Positions 7,662 through 16,111 of a stretch of 57,875 nucleotides of DNA are shown piece after piece (position 1 is the stretch's first letter; each line of letters starts with the position of its first letter). The stretch covers positions 1-57,875 of the forward strand of contig NZ_BOOA01000055.1 of the NCBI RefSeq assembly GCF_016862995.1, written 5' to 3'. A model generated the notes under the pieces. That model saw only the letters and a list, made by a program, of their open reading frames with translations, was not told the origin of the DNA and did not search any database. The position numbers and the translations under genes are program-made. This stretch comes from Acrocarpospora phusangensis. Lineage in GTDB: Bacteria; Actinomycetota; Actinomycetes; Streptosporangiales; Streptosporangiaceae.

Positions 7662-9020
7662 ATGGCCGAACCCACCAGGGTTCTTCTCGACGAATCCCGC
7701 ATCCCCCGTAACTGGTACAACATCGTCGCCGACCTGCCGGCGCCACCGCCGCCGCCGCTGCATCCGGGCACGCTGCAGCCCGTCGGCCCGGTCGACCTGG
7801 CGCCGCTCTTCCCGATGGACCTGATCGCCCAGGAGGTCAGCCAGGACCGGTTCATCGCGATCCCGGAGAGCGTGCTGGACGTCTACCGGCTCTGGCGGCC
7901 GACCCCGCTGATCCGGGCGCGGCGGCTGGAGAAGAGCCTCGGCACCCCGGCACGCATCTACTACAAGTACGAGGGCGGCTCCCCGTCGGGCTCGCACAAG
8001 CCGAACACCGCCGTGCCGCAGGCGTACTACAACGCGCAGCAGGGCGTGCGCCGCCTGACCACCGAGACCGGCGCCGGCCAGTGGGGCTCCGCCCTCGCCT
8101 TCGCCTCCGCGCAGTACGGTCTGACCTGCGAGATCTGGATGGTCCGCGCGTCCTACGACCAGAAGCCGTACCGGCGGTCGCTGATGGGCGTCTACGGCGC
8201 GAAGGTGCACGCGAGCCCGTCCCCGGTGACCAGCGCGGGCAACAAGATCCTGGCCGAGTTCCCCGACTCCCCCGGCAGCCTGGGCATCGCCATCAGCGAG
8301 GCGGTCGAGGTCGCCGGCCAGCACGACGACACGCGGTACGCGCTGGGTTCCGTCCTCAACCACGTGCTCACCCACCAGACGGTGATCGGCGAGGAGGCCG
8401 TCGAGCAGCTGGCCGCGTTCGGCGAGACGCCGGACGTCATCGTGGGCTGCACCGGCGGCGGCTCCAACTTCGCGGGCCTCACGTTCCCGTTCTTCCGGGA
8501 GAAGCTCGCCGGCCGCATGGACCCCGTGATCCGCGCGGTGGAACCCCAGGCCTGCCCGACCTTCACCCGCGGCACGTACGCGTACGACTTCGGGGACACC
8601 GCCGGGTTCACCCCGCTGCTGAAGATGCACACGCTCGGCCATGACTTCGTGCCCGACCCCATTCACGCGGGCGGCCTTCGCTACCACGGCATGGCCCCGC
8701 TGCTGTCCCACATGTACGAGCTCGGCATGTTCGAGGCGGTCGCGCTCGGCCAGAAGGAGTGTTTCGAGGCGGGGCTGCGTTTCGCCCGTACCGAGGGGAT
8801 CGTGCCGGCGCCCGAGCCGACGCACGCGCTGGCCGAGACGATCGCGGAGGCGGTGCGCTGCCGCGAGAGCGGCGAGGAGAAGGTGATCCTGACCGCGCTG
8901 TGCGGCCACGGCCACTTCGATCTGTCGGCCTATGACCGTTATCTGTCGGGCGAGATGGATGACTTCGCGCTTCCGCAAGAGCGGATCGATCAGGCTCTGG
9001 CGACTTTGCCGGGAGTCTGA
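7662..9020 (+). CDS. trpB2: TrpB-like PLP enzyme (TrpB2)
   Basis: A pyridoxal-phosphate enzyme of 452 residues in the TrpB2 branch of tryptophan synthase beta chains, which make tryptophan from indole and serine, often without TrpA. The extended N terminus ([13 protein letters not shown]) is typical of TrpB2. The Schiff-base lysine lies in GSHKPNTA (K113), the substrate loop is TETGAGQWG, and the phosphate-binding loop is GCTGGGSN near residue 265. No trpA or other trp gene is nearby, so this is an orphan. The start is well supported by GGAGGG. A strong terminator hairpin follows within 6 nt of the stop. Confidence 0.93.
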   Translation: MAEPTRVLLDESRIPRNWYNIVADLPAPPPPPLHPGTLQPVGPVDLAPLFPMDLIAQEVSQDRFIAIPESVLDVYRLWRPTPLIRARRLEKSLGTPARIYYKYEGGSPSGSHKPNTAVPQAYYNAQQGVRRLTTETGAGQWGSALAFASAQYGLTCEIWMVRASYDQKPYRRSLMGVYGAKVHASPSPVTSAGNKILAEFPDSPGSLGIAISEAVEVAGQHDDTRYALGSVLNHVLTHQTVIGEEAVEQLAAFGETPDVIVGCTGGGSNFAGLTFPFFREKLAGRMDPVIRAVEPQACPTFTRGTYAYDFGDTAGFTPLLKMHTLGHDFVPDPIHAGGLRYHGMAPLLSHMYELGMFEAVALGQKECFEAGLRFARTEGIVPAPEPTHALAETIAEAVRCRESGEEKVILTALCGHGHFDLSAYDRYLSGEMDDFALPQERIDQALATLPGV

Positions 9021-9025
9021 CAGGA

Positions 9026-9056
9026 TACGGCTCCCGTGGGAAAAGCGGGAGCCGTA
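9026..9056 (+). terminator. Rho-independent-like terminator after trpB2
   Basis: A perfect 11-bp stem (TACGGCTCCCG with its complement) closes a 9-nt loop. It has no long T tail, as is usual in high-GC actinobacteria. It begins 6 nt after the trpB2 stop. Confidence 0.8.
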
Positions 9057-9112
9057 CAAGTCTGGCAGAAAGCCTGAAATGCGTCGGAGCTCCTAATTAC
9101 CATTCTGGAGAG

Positions 9113-10849
9113 ATGAACCGGAACAGCGTGATCAAGGACCCCGTGCCCGGGGACCGGGCCGAATGGCGGCGGCGCAGTGCCAGTTCCGCGCACGAGCGGC
9201 TGGCGTTCCTCAACGAGGCCAGCCGCCGGATCGGCAGCACGCTCGATCTCGGCCAGACCAGCCGCGAGCTAATGGACGTGACCGTGCCGCGGTTCGCCGA
9301 CACCGCCGCGATCATGGTGCAGGACCGGCTGGTCATCGACGGCGAGTTCCCGTCCCGCCCCACCGACGGTACCGCGCTGGTCCGGCGGGTCGCCATCGGC
9401 GTGGCCGAGGAGAGCGCCAAGGACTGGGTGGACGCCTTCCCGGTCGGCGAGGTGCTGGTGTTCCCCGCCCGGCTGCCGCACGCCCAGTGCATGGCCACCA
9501 ACAAGACGATCATGTATCCGGAGCTGGACGACGAGACCGCCCAGCTGATCGGCTCCACGCTCGACCGCGAGGTGGTCGCCAAGCTGCTCTCCGGCGGCTC
9601 GTTCCTGGCGGTGCCGCTGCGGGCGCGCGGCCGGGTGCTGGGCTGCGCGGTGTTCACGCGCAGGGCGGGCGGCCAGCCGTTCGAGGAGCAGGACGTCGCG
9701 GTCGCGGAGGAGCTGGCCGCCAGGACCGCGGTCTGCGTCGACAACGCCCGCCTCTACACCCGGGAGCGCCGGACCGCGCTGACCCTGCAGAGCAGCCTGC
9801 TCCCCGCCGACTTACACCAGCCGCTGGGCATGGACATCGCCACCCGGTATCTCCCGGCCAGCGACCTGATGGGCGTCGGCGGCGACTGGTTCGACGTCAT
9901 CCCGCTGCCGGGCTGCCGGGCCGCGCTGGTGGTCGGCGACGTGATGGGCCACGGCACCAGGGCGGCGGCCACCATGGGCCAGCTGCGCACCGCCGCGCGC
10001 ACCCTGGCCAGCCTCGACCTCCCCCCGGACGAGCTGCTGTTCCGGCTCAGCCGGATGAGCCAGGACCTGGACCCGACCCAGATCGCGACCTGTGTGTACG
10101 CGGTCTACGACCCGGTCACCCGATCCTGCTCGATCGCCAGGGCCGGCCACGTGCCCCCGGTGCTGATCCACGAGGACGGCGCCACCGAGATCATCGAACT
10201 CCCCGCCTGCCTGCCGCTCGGCATCGGCAACGAGCCGCTGGAGATGCGCGAGCTGACACTGCCCGCCGGCAGCGTGCTGGCCCTCTACACCGACGGCCTG
10301 GTGGAAAGCCGGGCCAGGGACATCGACGAGGGCATCACCGCGCTGCGGCGGCTGCTGTCGATCCAGCGCGGCGACCTCGAGGAGATGTGCGACGTCACCA
10401 TCAGCAGCCAGCGCCCCGGGCACGAGCGGGATGACATCGCGCTGCTGCTGGCCCGGGTGCACGAGCTGGCCCCCGACGAGACGGCGTTCTGCGCGCTGCC
10501 GGCCGATCCCCGCTTCGTCGGGCACGCCCGCAGGTTCGTCCGGGCCACGCTCAACGCGTGGGGCCTGGCCGGGGCGGTGGACACCACCGAGCTGATCGTG
10601 AGCGAGCTGGTGACCAACGCACTCAAACACGGCTGGCCGCCGATCGAGCTACGGCTGCTGCGCAGCCGCGGGGGCACGCTGGTCTGCGAGGTCTCCGACG
10701 GCTCCCCCACCCCGCCGGCCGTACGGACTCCGACGTCGGAGGACGACACCGGGCGGGGACTCCAGCTGATCAAACGGCTCACCTACCGGTGGGGCACCCG
10801 CCCGACCCCGGTCGGCAAGATCGTCTGGGTCGAGCTGCGGCTGCCGTGA
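9113..10849 (+). CDS. GAF-SpoIIE phosphatase-HATPase fusion protein
   Basis: A soluble 578-residue signalling protein that should act in partner switching on anti-sigma factor antagonists. Domains in order: a GAF-like sensor (about 30-205); a PP2C/SpoIIE serine phosphatase (about 220-445) with metal-binding motifs VGGDWFDV, GDVMGHG, ALYTDGLVE and RDDIALLL; and an RsbW/HATPase_c_2 kinase-like domain (about 455-575) with ELVTNALKHG and GRGLQLIKRL. Phosphatase and kinase-type domains on one chain are common in actinomycetes. No anti-sigma antagonist or sigma factor gene is adjacent. It converges with the next gene, with a single base between the two stops. Confidence 0.92.
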   Translation: MNRNSVIKDPVPGDRAEWRRRSASSAHERLAFLNEASRRIGSTLDLGQTSRELMDVTVPRFADTAAIMVQDRLVIDGEFPSRPTDGTALVRRVAIGVAEESAKDWVDAFPVGEVLVFPARLPHAQCMATNKTIMYPELDDETAQLIGSTLDREVVAKLLSGGSFLAVPLRARGRVLGCAVFTRRAGGQPFEEQDVAVAEELAARTAVCVDNARLYTRERRTALTLQSSLLPADLHQPLGMDIATRYLPASDLMGVGGDWFDVIPLPGCRAALVVGDVMGHGTRAAATMGQLRTAARTLASLDLPPDELLFRLSRMSQDLDPTQIATCVYAVYDPVTRSCSIARAGHVPPVLIHEDGATEIIELPACLPLGIGNEPLEMRELTLPAGSVLALYTDGLVESRARDIDEGITALRRLLSIQRGDLEEMCDVTISSQRPGHERDDIALLLARVHELAPDETAFCALPADPRFVGHARRFVRATLNAWGLAGAVDTTELIVSELVTNALKHGWPPIELRLLRSRGGTLVCEVSDGSPTPPAVRTPTSEDDTGRGLQLIKRLTYRWGTRPTPVGKIVWVELRLP

Positions 10850-10850
10850 C

Positions 10851-11258
10851 TCAGGCCACCGAGCCTCTCGGCGGGACGACCAGCGCGTAGATGACGAACA
10901 GGCACAGCGCGATGGCGATGATCGACCAGAGCGGGAAGGCCGCGGCGAACGCGAACTGGCCGAGCATGGCCAGACCGGCCATCACGATGCCCAGGGTGCG
11001 GGCCCACATCTTGCCGGCCAGGATGCCGAACCCGGCGACGACCTGAACGATTCCGACGATCAGCCAGATCACGCCCCAGGCAGTGAAGTTCCAGAGCAGG
11101 ATCTGACCGCTGCTGTTGGCGATGTAGTAGCTGCTGCGGAAGAGCGCGACGAGCCCGCCGATGATGTTGAAGATGCCCACCGTGATGCCGATGATCCCGG
11201 CGAAGCCGAGCCAGTTGGAACGCGTCGACGGCATCCGTCCGGGCGATGTGGTAGTCAC
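10851..11258 (-). CDS. DUF7144 family membrane protein
   Basis: A small integral membrane protein of about 135 residues with four hydrophobic segments: FAGIIGITVGIFNIIGGLVAL, WGVIWLIVGIVQVVAGFGIL, ARTLGIVMAGLAMLGQFAF and WSIIAIALCLFVIYALVV. The pattern, with FRSSYYIANSSG between helices 1 and 2, matches actinobacterial DUF7144 proteins of unknown function. The GTG at 11258 is preferred because GGGAGG sits 6 nt upstream. The frame is open to 11303, but the extra residues are not membrane-like. It faces tail to tail with the SpoIIE fusion gene. Confidence 0.85.
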   Translation of the reverse strand: MTTTSPGRMPSTRSNWLGFAGIIGITVGIFNIIGGLVALFRSSYYIANSSGQILLWNFTAWGVIWLIVGIVQVVAGFGILAGKMWARTLGIVMAGLAMLGQFAFAAAFPLWSIIAIALCLFVIYALVVPPRGSVA

Positions 11259-11583
11259 CAGGTACCTCCCAGTCGAAATCCAGGGACACTTCACCATAGG
11301 CACATAAATGGGCGTATCTCATTATCTGTGACGCAAAAATGGCGGGCCATATTTTCCCTTTACCATTGAATGACTAATCATCGGGATTTTTCCGGGGAAA
11401 GGGTCTGACGGGGAAATTGTCGGGCAGGGTCGCCGGGCCGTCACCGCCTGCCGTGGAGGGCCTCGTACGCCGTCCTGGCCGTAGATGCGCGGCTGTGAGC
11501 GATCATCGTGAAAGTTCGGCCAGGGGCGTACTGCCCCTACCTGCGGATTCCGGGTCAAGGGGGCAGGACGGCGCAGGAGGGAA
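11259..11583. other. Divergent intergenic region
   Basis: Bases 11305-11390 are clearly more AT-rich than the rest and probably hold the divergent promoters of the membrane protein gene and the TIGR03086-type gene. A small hairpin, AGGGGC-GTACT-GCCCCT, lies at 11522-11538. I see no convincing reading frame. Confidence 0.3.
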
Positions 11584-12189
11584 ATGACGGGAACGCTCCG
11601 ACGAGTTAACGTCAGAAGGGTGAGCATCGATATCAGAGACGCCTACCGGCGGGCCCTCGATGCCTTCGGTCAGCGCGTGCATCTTATTAGGCCCGGCCAG
11701 TGGGAGGTCGTGACGCCGTGCGTGGACTGGGACGTCCGCGCGCTGGTCAACCATCTCGTGAACGAGAACCTGTGGGCGCCCGAGCTGCTCGCGGGCCGTA
11801 CCGTCGGGGAGGTGGGGGACGTCTTCGACGGCGACCTGCTGCACGACGACCCGATCAAGGCGTTCGACACGTCCGCGCACGACGCGGTGCAGGCCGCCTT
11901 CGCGGAAGGGGCCCTGGAACGGACCGTGCACCTGTCCTTCGGGGACGTGCCCGGGGCGGAGTACGTCACCGAGCTGTTCGCGGACGCCCTGATCCACACC
12001 TGGGACCTGTCCCAGGCGATCGGGGTCGCGGACCGGCTCGATCCGGAACTGGTGGACGCCTGCGCGAACTGGTTCGCGGGCGCGGAGGAGGCCTACCGGC
12101 AGTCCGGCGTGATAGGAGAACACGCCGACGTGCCGGTGGACGCCGACCCGCAGACGCGTTTACTGGCCGCCTGGGGCCGACGCGCCTGA
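11584..12189 (+). CDS. TIGR03086 family (DinB/mycothiol maleylpyruvate isomerase-like) protein
   Basis: A predicted soluble four-helix protein of about 201 residues in the DinB-like superfamily with mycothiol-dependent maleylpyruvate isomerases. Family signs are TPCVDWDVRALVNHLVNENLW near residue 45, with the metal-ligand-type His in VNHLV, and ELFADALIHTWDLSQAIG near 135. The reaction is unknown. The ATG at 11584 follows AGGAGG at only 3 nt. The GTG at 11620 (V-S-I-D-I-R-D-A-Y) matches the usual N terminus of the family, so the true start may be there. Confidence 0.85.
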   Translation: MTGTLRRVNVRRVSIDIRDAYRRALDAFGQRVHLIRPGQWEVVTPCVDWDVRALVNHLVNENLWAPELLAGRTVGEVGDVFDGDLLHDDPIKAFDTSAHDAVQAAFAEGALERTVHLSFGDVPGAEYVTELFADALIHTWDLSQAIGVADRLDPELVDACANWFAGAEEAYRQSGVIGEHADVPVDADPQTRLLAAWGRRA

Positions 12190-12196
12190 ACCCCCG

Positions 12197-12274
12197 CTAA
12201 CGCCCGGTGGGGCGCTTGCCGTGGTTGGCCTTCTTCTTCTTGCGGGCCTTCGACTTGCGCTGACGCTTACCCAT
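12197..12274 (-). CDS. Large ribosomal subunit protein bL37 (25 aa)
   Basis: The complement encodes a 25-residue, extremely basic peptide with the pattern MGKRQRK...KANHGKRP..GR. The KANHGKRP end and the Lys/Arg-rich body match bL37, the short actinobacterial 50S protein first seen in mycobacterial ribosome structures. An AAGGA site precedes the ATG at 12274. The gene is too small for most gene finders. It ends 8 nt from the stop of the convergent TIGR03086 gene and is divergent from the DeoR regulator. Confidence 0.85.
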   Translation of the reverse strand: MGKRQRKSKARKKKKANHGKRPTGR

Positions 12275-12375
12275 GGGTTCGTCCTTTCGCTCGTCGGCTG
12301 CTGATCTCGTCCCACTCTCCCCTGCCTGGCGTACCCCCACAAGACCCACCCCTGCCACCAGGATTCAACATTTGG

Positions 12376-12410
12376 TATGCCATAATTTGTTGGAATCTGT
12401 TGATAGGAGT
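12376..12410. promoter_or_regulatory. AT-rich promoter/operator region of deoR-galT
   Basis: A markedly AT-rich stretch directly upstream of the DeoR gene contains two similar TTGTTGGAAT / CTGTTGATAG halves. DeoR-type repressors often bind such sites at their own promoter. The assignment is inferred from position and composition. Confidence 0.35.
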
Positions 12411-12415
12411 GGTGG

Positions 12416-13228
12416 ATGCTGGCGCAGCAACGGCAGCAGGCGATCCTGGAACGGGTCCGCAGGAGCGGTGGCGTCCGGATCGCCGACCTGGTCCGCGACC
12501 TCGGGGTCTCCGACATGACGATCCGGCGCGACCTGGAGGTCCTGGCCGAGCGCGGCCTGCTGGAGAAGGTGCACGGCGGCGCCACCGTCGCCGGTCCCGG
12601 TTCCACCGAGGAGCCCGGCTTCGCCGCCAAGTCGGTGCGGCAGCAGCCGGAGAAGGAGGCCATCGCCCGGCACGCGGCCCACCTGATCCGCCCCGGCAGC
12701 TCGGTCGCCCTCTCCGCCGGCACCACCACCTGGACCTTCGCCCACCACCTGGTGGACGTGCCGGAGCTGACCGTGATCACCAACTCCCTGCCGGTCGCCG
12801 ACGTCTTCCACCGGGCCGGCCGTCCCGACCAGACCGTCGTCCTGGTCGGCGGCGTCCGGACTCCGTCCGACGCCCTGGTCGGCCCGGTCGCCGTGGCCGC
12901 CATCCGCTCCCTCAACGTGGACGTGCTGGTCCTGGGCGTGCACGGGATGAGCCTGCGGGCCGGTTTCACCACCCCGAACCTGCTGGAGGCCGAGACCGAC
13001 CGCGAACTGGTGGCGGCGGCCCAGCAGCTGGTGGTCCTGGCCGACCACACCAAGTGGGGCACCATCGGCATCAGCAGCATCGCCCGGCTGGAGCAGGCCC
13101 ACGTCGTGGTCACCGACGCCGGGCTGCCCGAGCCGGCCAGAGCCGAGCTGGCCGAGCAGGTCGGCGAGCTGATCGTGGCAGGAACAGACGTGGCAGGAAC
13201 CGACGCCTCCCGGAGAGAAGCCCTGTGA
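12416..13228 (+). CDS. DeoR/GlpR family transcriptional regulator
   Basis: A sugar-responsive repressor of 270 residues. The N-terminal winged helix runs from QQRQQAILERV through RIADLVRDLGVSDMTIRRDLEVLAERGLL, followed by EKVHGGA, the classical DeoR signature. The C-terminal sugar-phosphate sensor (DeoRC) includes SAGTTTWTFAHHL and GVHGMS, and near the end DHTKWG. The gene overlaps galT by 4 nt (GTGA), so it very likely controls galactose use. A GGAG site lies 6 nt before the ATG. An AT-rich stretch with repeated TTGTTGGAATCTGTTGAT-like halves just upstream (about 12380-12408) may be its operator. Confidence 0.92.
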   Translation: MLAQQRQQAILERVRRSGGVRIADLVRDLGVSDMTIRRDLEVLAERGLLEKVHGGATVAGPGSTEEPGFAAKSVRQQPEKEAIARHAAHLIRPGSSVALSAGTTTWTFAHHLVDVPELTVITNSLPVADVFHRAGRPDQTVVLVGGVRTPSDALVGPVAVAAIRSLNVDVLVLGVHGMSLRAGFTTPNLLEAETDRELVAAAQQLVVLADHTKWGTIGISSIARLEQAHVVVTDAGLPEPARAELAEQVGELIVAGTDVAGTDASRREAL

Positions 13229-14286
13229 AGAAGACCCTCACCCACCTCGCCGACGGCCGCGAACTGTTCTATTTCGACCGTTCCGACGCCGCCGACCGGA
13301 GCGCTCCAGACGAGCGCGAACTCCCCCCGCGGCCGCAGCCGTCCGAGATGCGCTACGACCCGCTGATGGACGAGTGGGTGACCATCGCCGGCCACCGCCA
13401 GACCCGCACCCACCTGCCGACGGCCGAGGAATGCCCGCTCTGCCCCGCCCACCCCGGTTCGGAGATCCCGTCCTGGTACGACGTGGCCGTCTTCGAGAAC
13501 CGCTTCCCGTCCTTCAGCTTCGGCTCGCCGCATCTGGAGCCCCCCGGCGGGCTCAGCGAGGTCCGGCCCGGCGTCGGCCGCTGCGAGGTGGTCTGCTTCA
13601 CCCCCGACCACCAGGCGTCCTTCGCCTCCCTCTCCCCCGGCCAGGTCGAGCTGGTGATGGAGGCCTGGGTGGACCGTACGGCGGAGCTGTCCGCGTTGCC
13701 GGGGGTCGAGCAGGTGTTCTGCTTCGAGAACCGGGGCGCGGAGATCGGGATCACGCTGCCGCACCCGCACGGGCAGATCTACGCCTATCCGTACGTGACG
13801 CCCAGGACCCGGCAGATACTGGACAGCGCGGAGCGGTACCGGGGGAACCTGTTCGCCGACGTACTGGCCGCCGAGCGGGCCGGGCCCCGGGTGGTGGCGT
13901 GCAACGCGTACTGGACGGCGTTCGTGCCGGCGGCCGCCCGGTATCCGTTCGAAGTGCATCTCTACCCGCATCGGCAGGTTCCGGACCTGCCGGCGCTCGA
14001 CGCCGCGGAGCGGGCCGCGTTCGGGGCGGTGTACACGGATGTGCTGCGGCGGCTGGACGGGCTGTTCGGGGTGAGCATGCCGTACGTGGCGGCCTGGCAT
14101 CAGGCGCCGGTGCGGGAGCGGAGAGAGTTGGCGTACCTGCATCTGCAGCTGTTCAGCATCCGGCGGGCTCCTGGCAAACTGAAGTACCTGGCCGGTTCGG
14201 AGTCCGCGATGGGAGCCTTCGTCAACGACGTCCGTCCCGAGGAGGCCGCCGCCATGCTCCGAGATCAGGAAAGCCAGACGGACTGA
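13225..14286 (+). CDS. galT: Galactose-1-phosphate uridylyltransferase
   Basis: A Leloir pathway enzyme of 353 residues that exchanges UMP between UDP-glucose and galactose-1-phosphate in the cytoplasm. It shows the substrate motif YDPLMDEWVTIAGHRQTRT, a CPLC zinc pair near residue 71, and the catalytic H-P-H-G-Q with nucleophile H182. The second half carries FVPAAARYPFEVHLYPHR and HLQLFSIRRAPGKLKYLAGSE, typical of GalT. The GTG at 13225 overlaps the DeoR stop (GTGA), indicating coupled translation. galK and galE are not in this window. Confidence 0.95.
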   Translation: MKKTLTHLADGRELFYFDRSDAADRSAPDERELPPRPQPSEMRYDPLMDEWVTIAGHRQTRTHLPTAEECPLCPAHPGSEIPSWYDVAVFENRFPSFSFGSPHLEPPGGLSEVRPGVGRCEVVCFTPDHQASFASLSPGQVELVMEAWVDRTAELSALPGVEQVFCFENRGAEIGITLPHPHGQIYAYPYVTPRTRQILDSAERYRGNLFADVLAAERAGPRVVACNAYWTAFVPAAARYPFEVHLYPHRQVPDLPALDAAERAAFGAVYTDVLRRLDGLFGVSMPYVAAWHQAPVRERRELAYLHLQLFSIRRAPGKLKYLAGSESAMGAFVNDVRPEEAAAMLRDQESQTD

Positions 14287-14293
14287 TTACGGA

Positions 14294-14322
14294 TTGATCT
14301 CTATCTGGTCGCGACTTTAGGT
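14294..14322 (+). promoter_or_regulatory. Possible promoter upstream of the ydaO riboswitch
   Basis: TTGATC at 14294-14299 and TTAGGT at 14317-14322 are separated by 17 nt, a reasonable -35/-10 pair. Transcription would begin near 14329, ahead of the riboswitch. The inference rests on motif and spacing only. Confidence 0.35.
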
Positions 14323-14399
14323 GGCGAGACCCTCCCTTTGCCATTACTATCCACTGCAACCGGCCGATTCACCCGGGTCTCTCCTGAGATCACATGTCT

Positions 14400-14525
14400 C
14401 GTCCGGTACGCCTAATCCCGAGTGCCTCACTCGGGAACCGGGGACCCAACGTACCTGGGGTGAACGCGCGTGAGCGCGAGGGCCTGCCTCCTGCCCGAAC
14501 CCGTCAGCTAACCCGGTCGGCAGAT
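14400..14525 (+). ncRNA. ydaO-yuaA (c-di-AMP) riboswitch
   Basis: The block carries the hallmark elements of actinobacterial ydaO riboswitches in order. There is a CCCGAGTGCCTCACTCGGG hairpin at 14417-14435, then GAACCGGGGACCCAAC at 14435-14450 and GGGGTGAA at 14457-14464. A CGCG-rich stem follows, and the 3' part CCCGTCAGCTAACCCGG lies at about 14500-14516. In actinobacteria this c-di-AMP sensor usually controls cell-wall hydrolases and resuscitation factors, and the secreted protein downstream fits. Boundaries are approximate. Confidence 0.85.
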
Positions 14526-14540
14526 GGAGAGGAGTGGGCG

Positions 14541-15485
14541 CTGCCCCCCACGTTCCGCCGCCATGCCTTGGTGACGGTCGGCGCGCTAGCGGCCGTCTTG
14601 ACCCTGGGACAGGTCGCCACCGCGGCCCCCAAACCCACCAAGGAAGAGCTGAAGAAACAGCTCAGCAGCCTGGAGAAGAAGGTCGACGGGCTGATCGGCA
14701 AGTACCACGCCGCACGTGAGGACCTCGCGGAGGCGCGTACCGCCGAGAAGGGGGCCCGCCAGCGGCTGGCCAAGGCCGAGGCGGACTACCTCGTGGTCCA
14801 GCGAGAGGTCGCCGAGCTCGCCGGGCTGAACTACCAGTCCACCGTGGACGCCACGATGCTGCTGCCCGGCATGCAGATCTCCCCGCTGGCCGCGCAGCTC
14901 CAGGCCGAGAAGGCCGCCAAGATGAGAGAGTTCGCGAAGAAGGAGAGGGAGCGCCGCGACGCCGCGGCCACCGCCAAGAAGCTGATCGTCGACATCGACA
15001 AGCGGGCCGACGACATCGAGCGGCAGCGCAAGGACGCCGAGAAACTGATCGCCGAGATCCAGGACAAGCTCGACAAGCTCATCCCGATCGGGCCGGGCAA
15101 GCTGGCCAACGGCGGCTGGGCTCCGGAGCTGCCCACCGGCAGCGACAACATCACGCCGCGCACGCGGCTGATGCGCGAGCAGATCAAGGAAGCGTTCAAG
15201 CTGCACTACACCGTCGGCTGCTACCGGGTCGACAACATGGGCGAGCACCCGCTCGGCCGGGCCTGCGACTTCATGATGAGCACGGGCGGGTCGCTGCCGA
15301 CCGCCGCCAACGCCGCCCTGGGCGACAGCATCTCCGCCTGGGCCCTGAAGAACCGCACCAAGCTCGGCGTCAAGTACGTGATCTGGAAGCAGCGCATCAA
15401 CCACGGCTCCGGCTGGCGGCTGATGGGCAACCGCGGCGGCAACACCGCGAACCACATGGACCACGTGCACATCTCGATGTTCTGA
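14541..15485 (+). CDS. Secreted coiled-coil protein with ARB_07466-like C-terminal domain
   Basis: The product has a Sec-type signal peptide (FRRHALVTVGALAAVLTLG, cleavage near ATAA-PKP). A long Lys/Glu/Ala-rich coiled coil (about residues 35-195) follows. A C-terminal domain of about 110 residues contains TVGCYRVDNMGEHPLGRACDF and NHMDHVHISMF, resembling the ARB_07466-like/peptidase M15-like fold. It probably acts at the cell wall. The start is a problem: the frame is open to 14394, but that part is riboswitch. In frame after GAGGAG there is only CTG at 14541, with ideal 6-nt spacing. A GTG at 14534 is one base out of frame across a six-C run. Either CTG is used or the C run hides an indel. 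Confidence 0.8.
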   Translation: MPPTFRRHALVTVGALAAVLTLGQVATAAPKPTKEELKKQLSSLEKKVDGLIGKYHAAREDLAEARTAEKGARQRLAKAEADYLVVQREVAELAGLNYQSTVDATMLLPGMQISPLAAQLQAEKAAKMREFAKKERERRDAAATAKKLIVDIDKRADDIERQRKDAEKLIAEIQDKLDKLIPIGPGKLANGGWAPELPTGSDNITPRTRLMREQIKEAFKLHYTVGCYRVDNMGEHPLGRACDFMMSTGGSLPTAANAALGDSISAWALKNRTKLGVKYVIWKQRINHGSGWRLMGNRGGNTANHMDHVHISMF

Positions 15486-15525
15486 CCGCAGCACGATCAC
15501 CCACAGACCAACTGCCCCACCCACC

Positions 15526-15576
15526 GATCACGCGGGTGTGCGTGTCCAGCCCCCGCGGCCGCACACCCGCGTGATC
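15526..15576 (+). terminator. Strong hairpin terminator
   Basis: A perfect 17-bp stem (15526-15542 with 15560-15576, starting GATCACGCGGGTGTGCG) encloses a 17-nt loop. It lies 40 nt after the secreted protein gene and before the DinB-like gene. Confidence 0.82.
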
Positions 15577-15610
15577 ACCCCCCGGGGCCGCCACCTGGCA
15601 CGATGACCCC

Positions 15611-16111
15611 ATGAGAATCGATCCCCCACTCGTCGCCGGCGAGCGCGAGATGCTGCTGGCCTGGCTCGACTACCACCGCGAGACGCTGGCCGTGAAGTGC
15701 GAGGGCCTGTCCGAGGAGCAGCTGCGCCTCCGCTCCGCCGAGCCGTCCACGCTCTCCCTGCTCGGTCTGGTACGGCACATGGCCGACGTCGAGCGCAACT
15801 GGTTCCGCCGCGTCCTGGAGGACGAGGACGCCCCTCCCCTGCACTGGACCGAGGCCGACCCGGACGGCGATTTCGACAATGTGGACGGCGCCTCGGCCGC
15901 GGACGCCTTCACCGTCTGGCGCGCCGAGATCGAGGTGGCCAGGGCGAACGTGGCCCGCTGGCCCGACCTGGGCGCCGTCGGCCGCCGCAAGCGCCACGGC
16001 CGGGACTTCTCACTCCGCTGGATCCTGATCCACATGATCGAGGAGTACGCCCGGCACAACGGCCACGCCGACCTCCTCAGGGAGCGCGTCGACGGCGTGA
16101 CCGGCGAATGA
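15611..16111 (+). CDS. DinB family protein (DUF664)
   Basis: A small soluble protein of 166 residues with the DUF664/DinB-like four-helix fold, a family of putative metal-dependent thiol transferases common in actinomycetes. Recognisable parts are EREMLLAWLDYHRETLAVKCEG at the start, LVRHMADVERNWFRR near residue 55 (first metal-type His), and LIHMIEEYARHNGHADLLRE near 140 (the other two His). The ATG at 15611 gives the standard family N terminus. The substrate is unknown. It converges with the Rip1 gene, whose stop codon abuts its own. Confidence 0.88.
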   Translation: MRIDPPLVAGEREMLLAWLDYHRETLAVKCEGLSEEQLRLRSAEPSTLSLLGLVRHMADVERNWFRRVLEDEDAPPLHWTEADPDGDFDNVDGASAADAFTVWRAEIEVARANVARWPDLGAVGRRKRHGRDFSLRWILIHMIEEYARHNGHADLLRERVDGVTGE

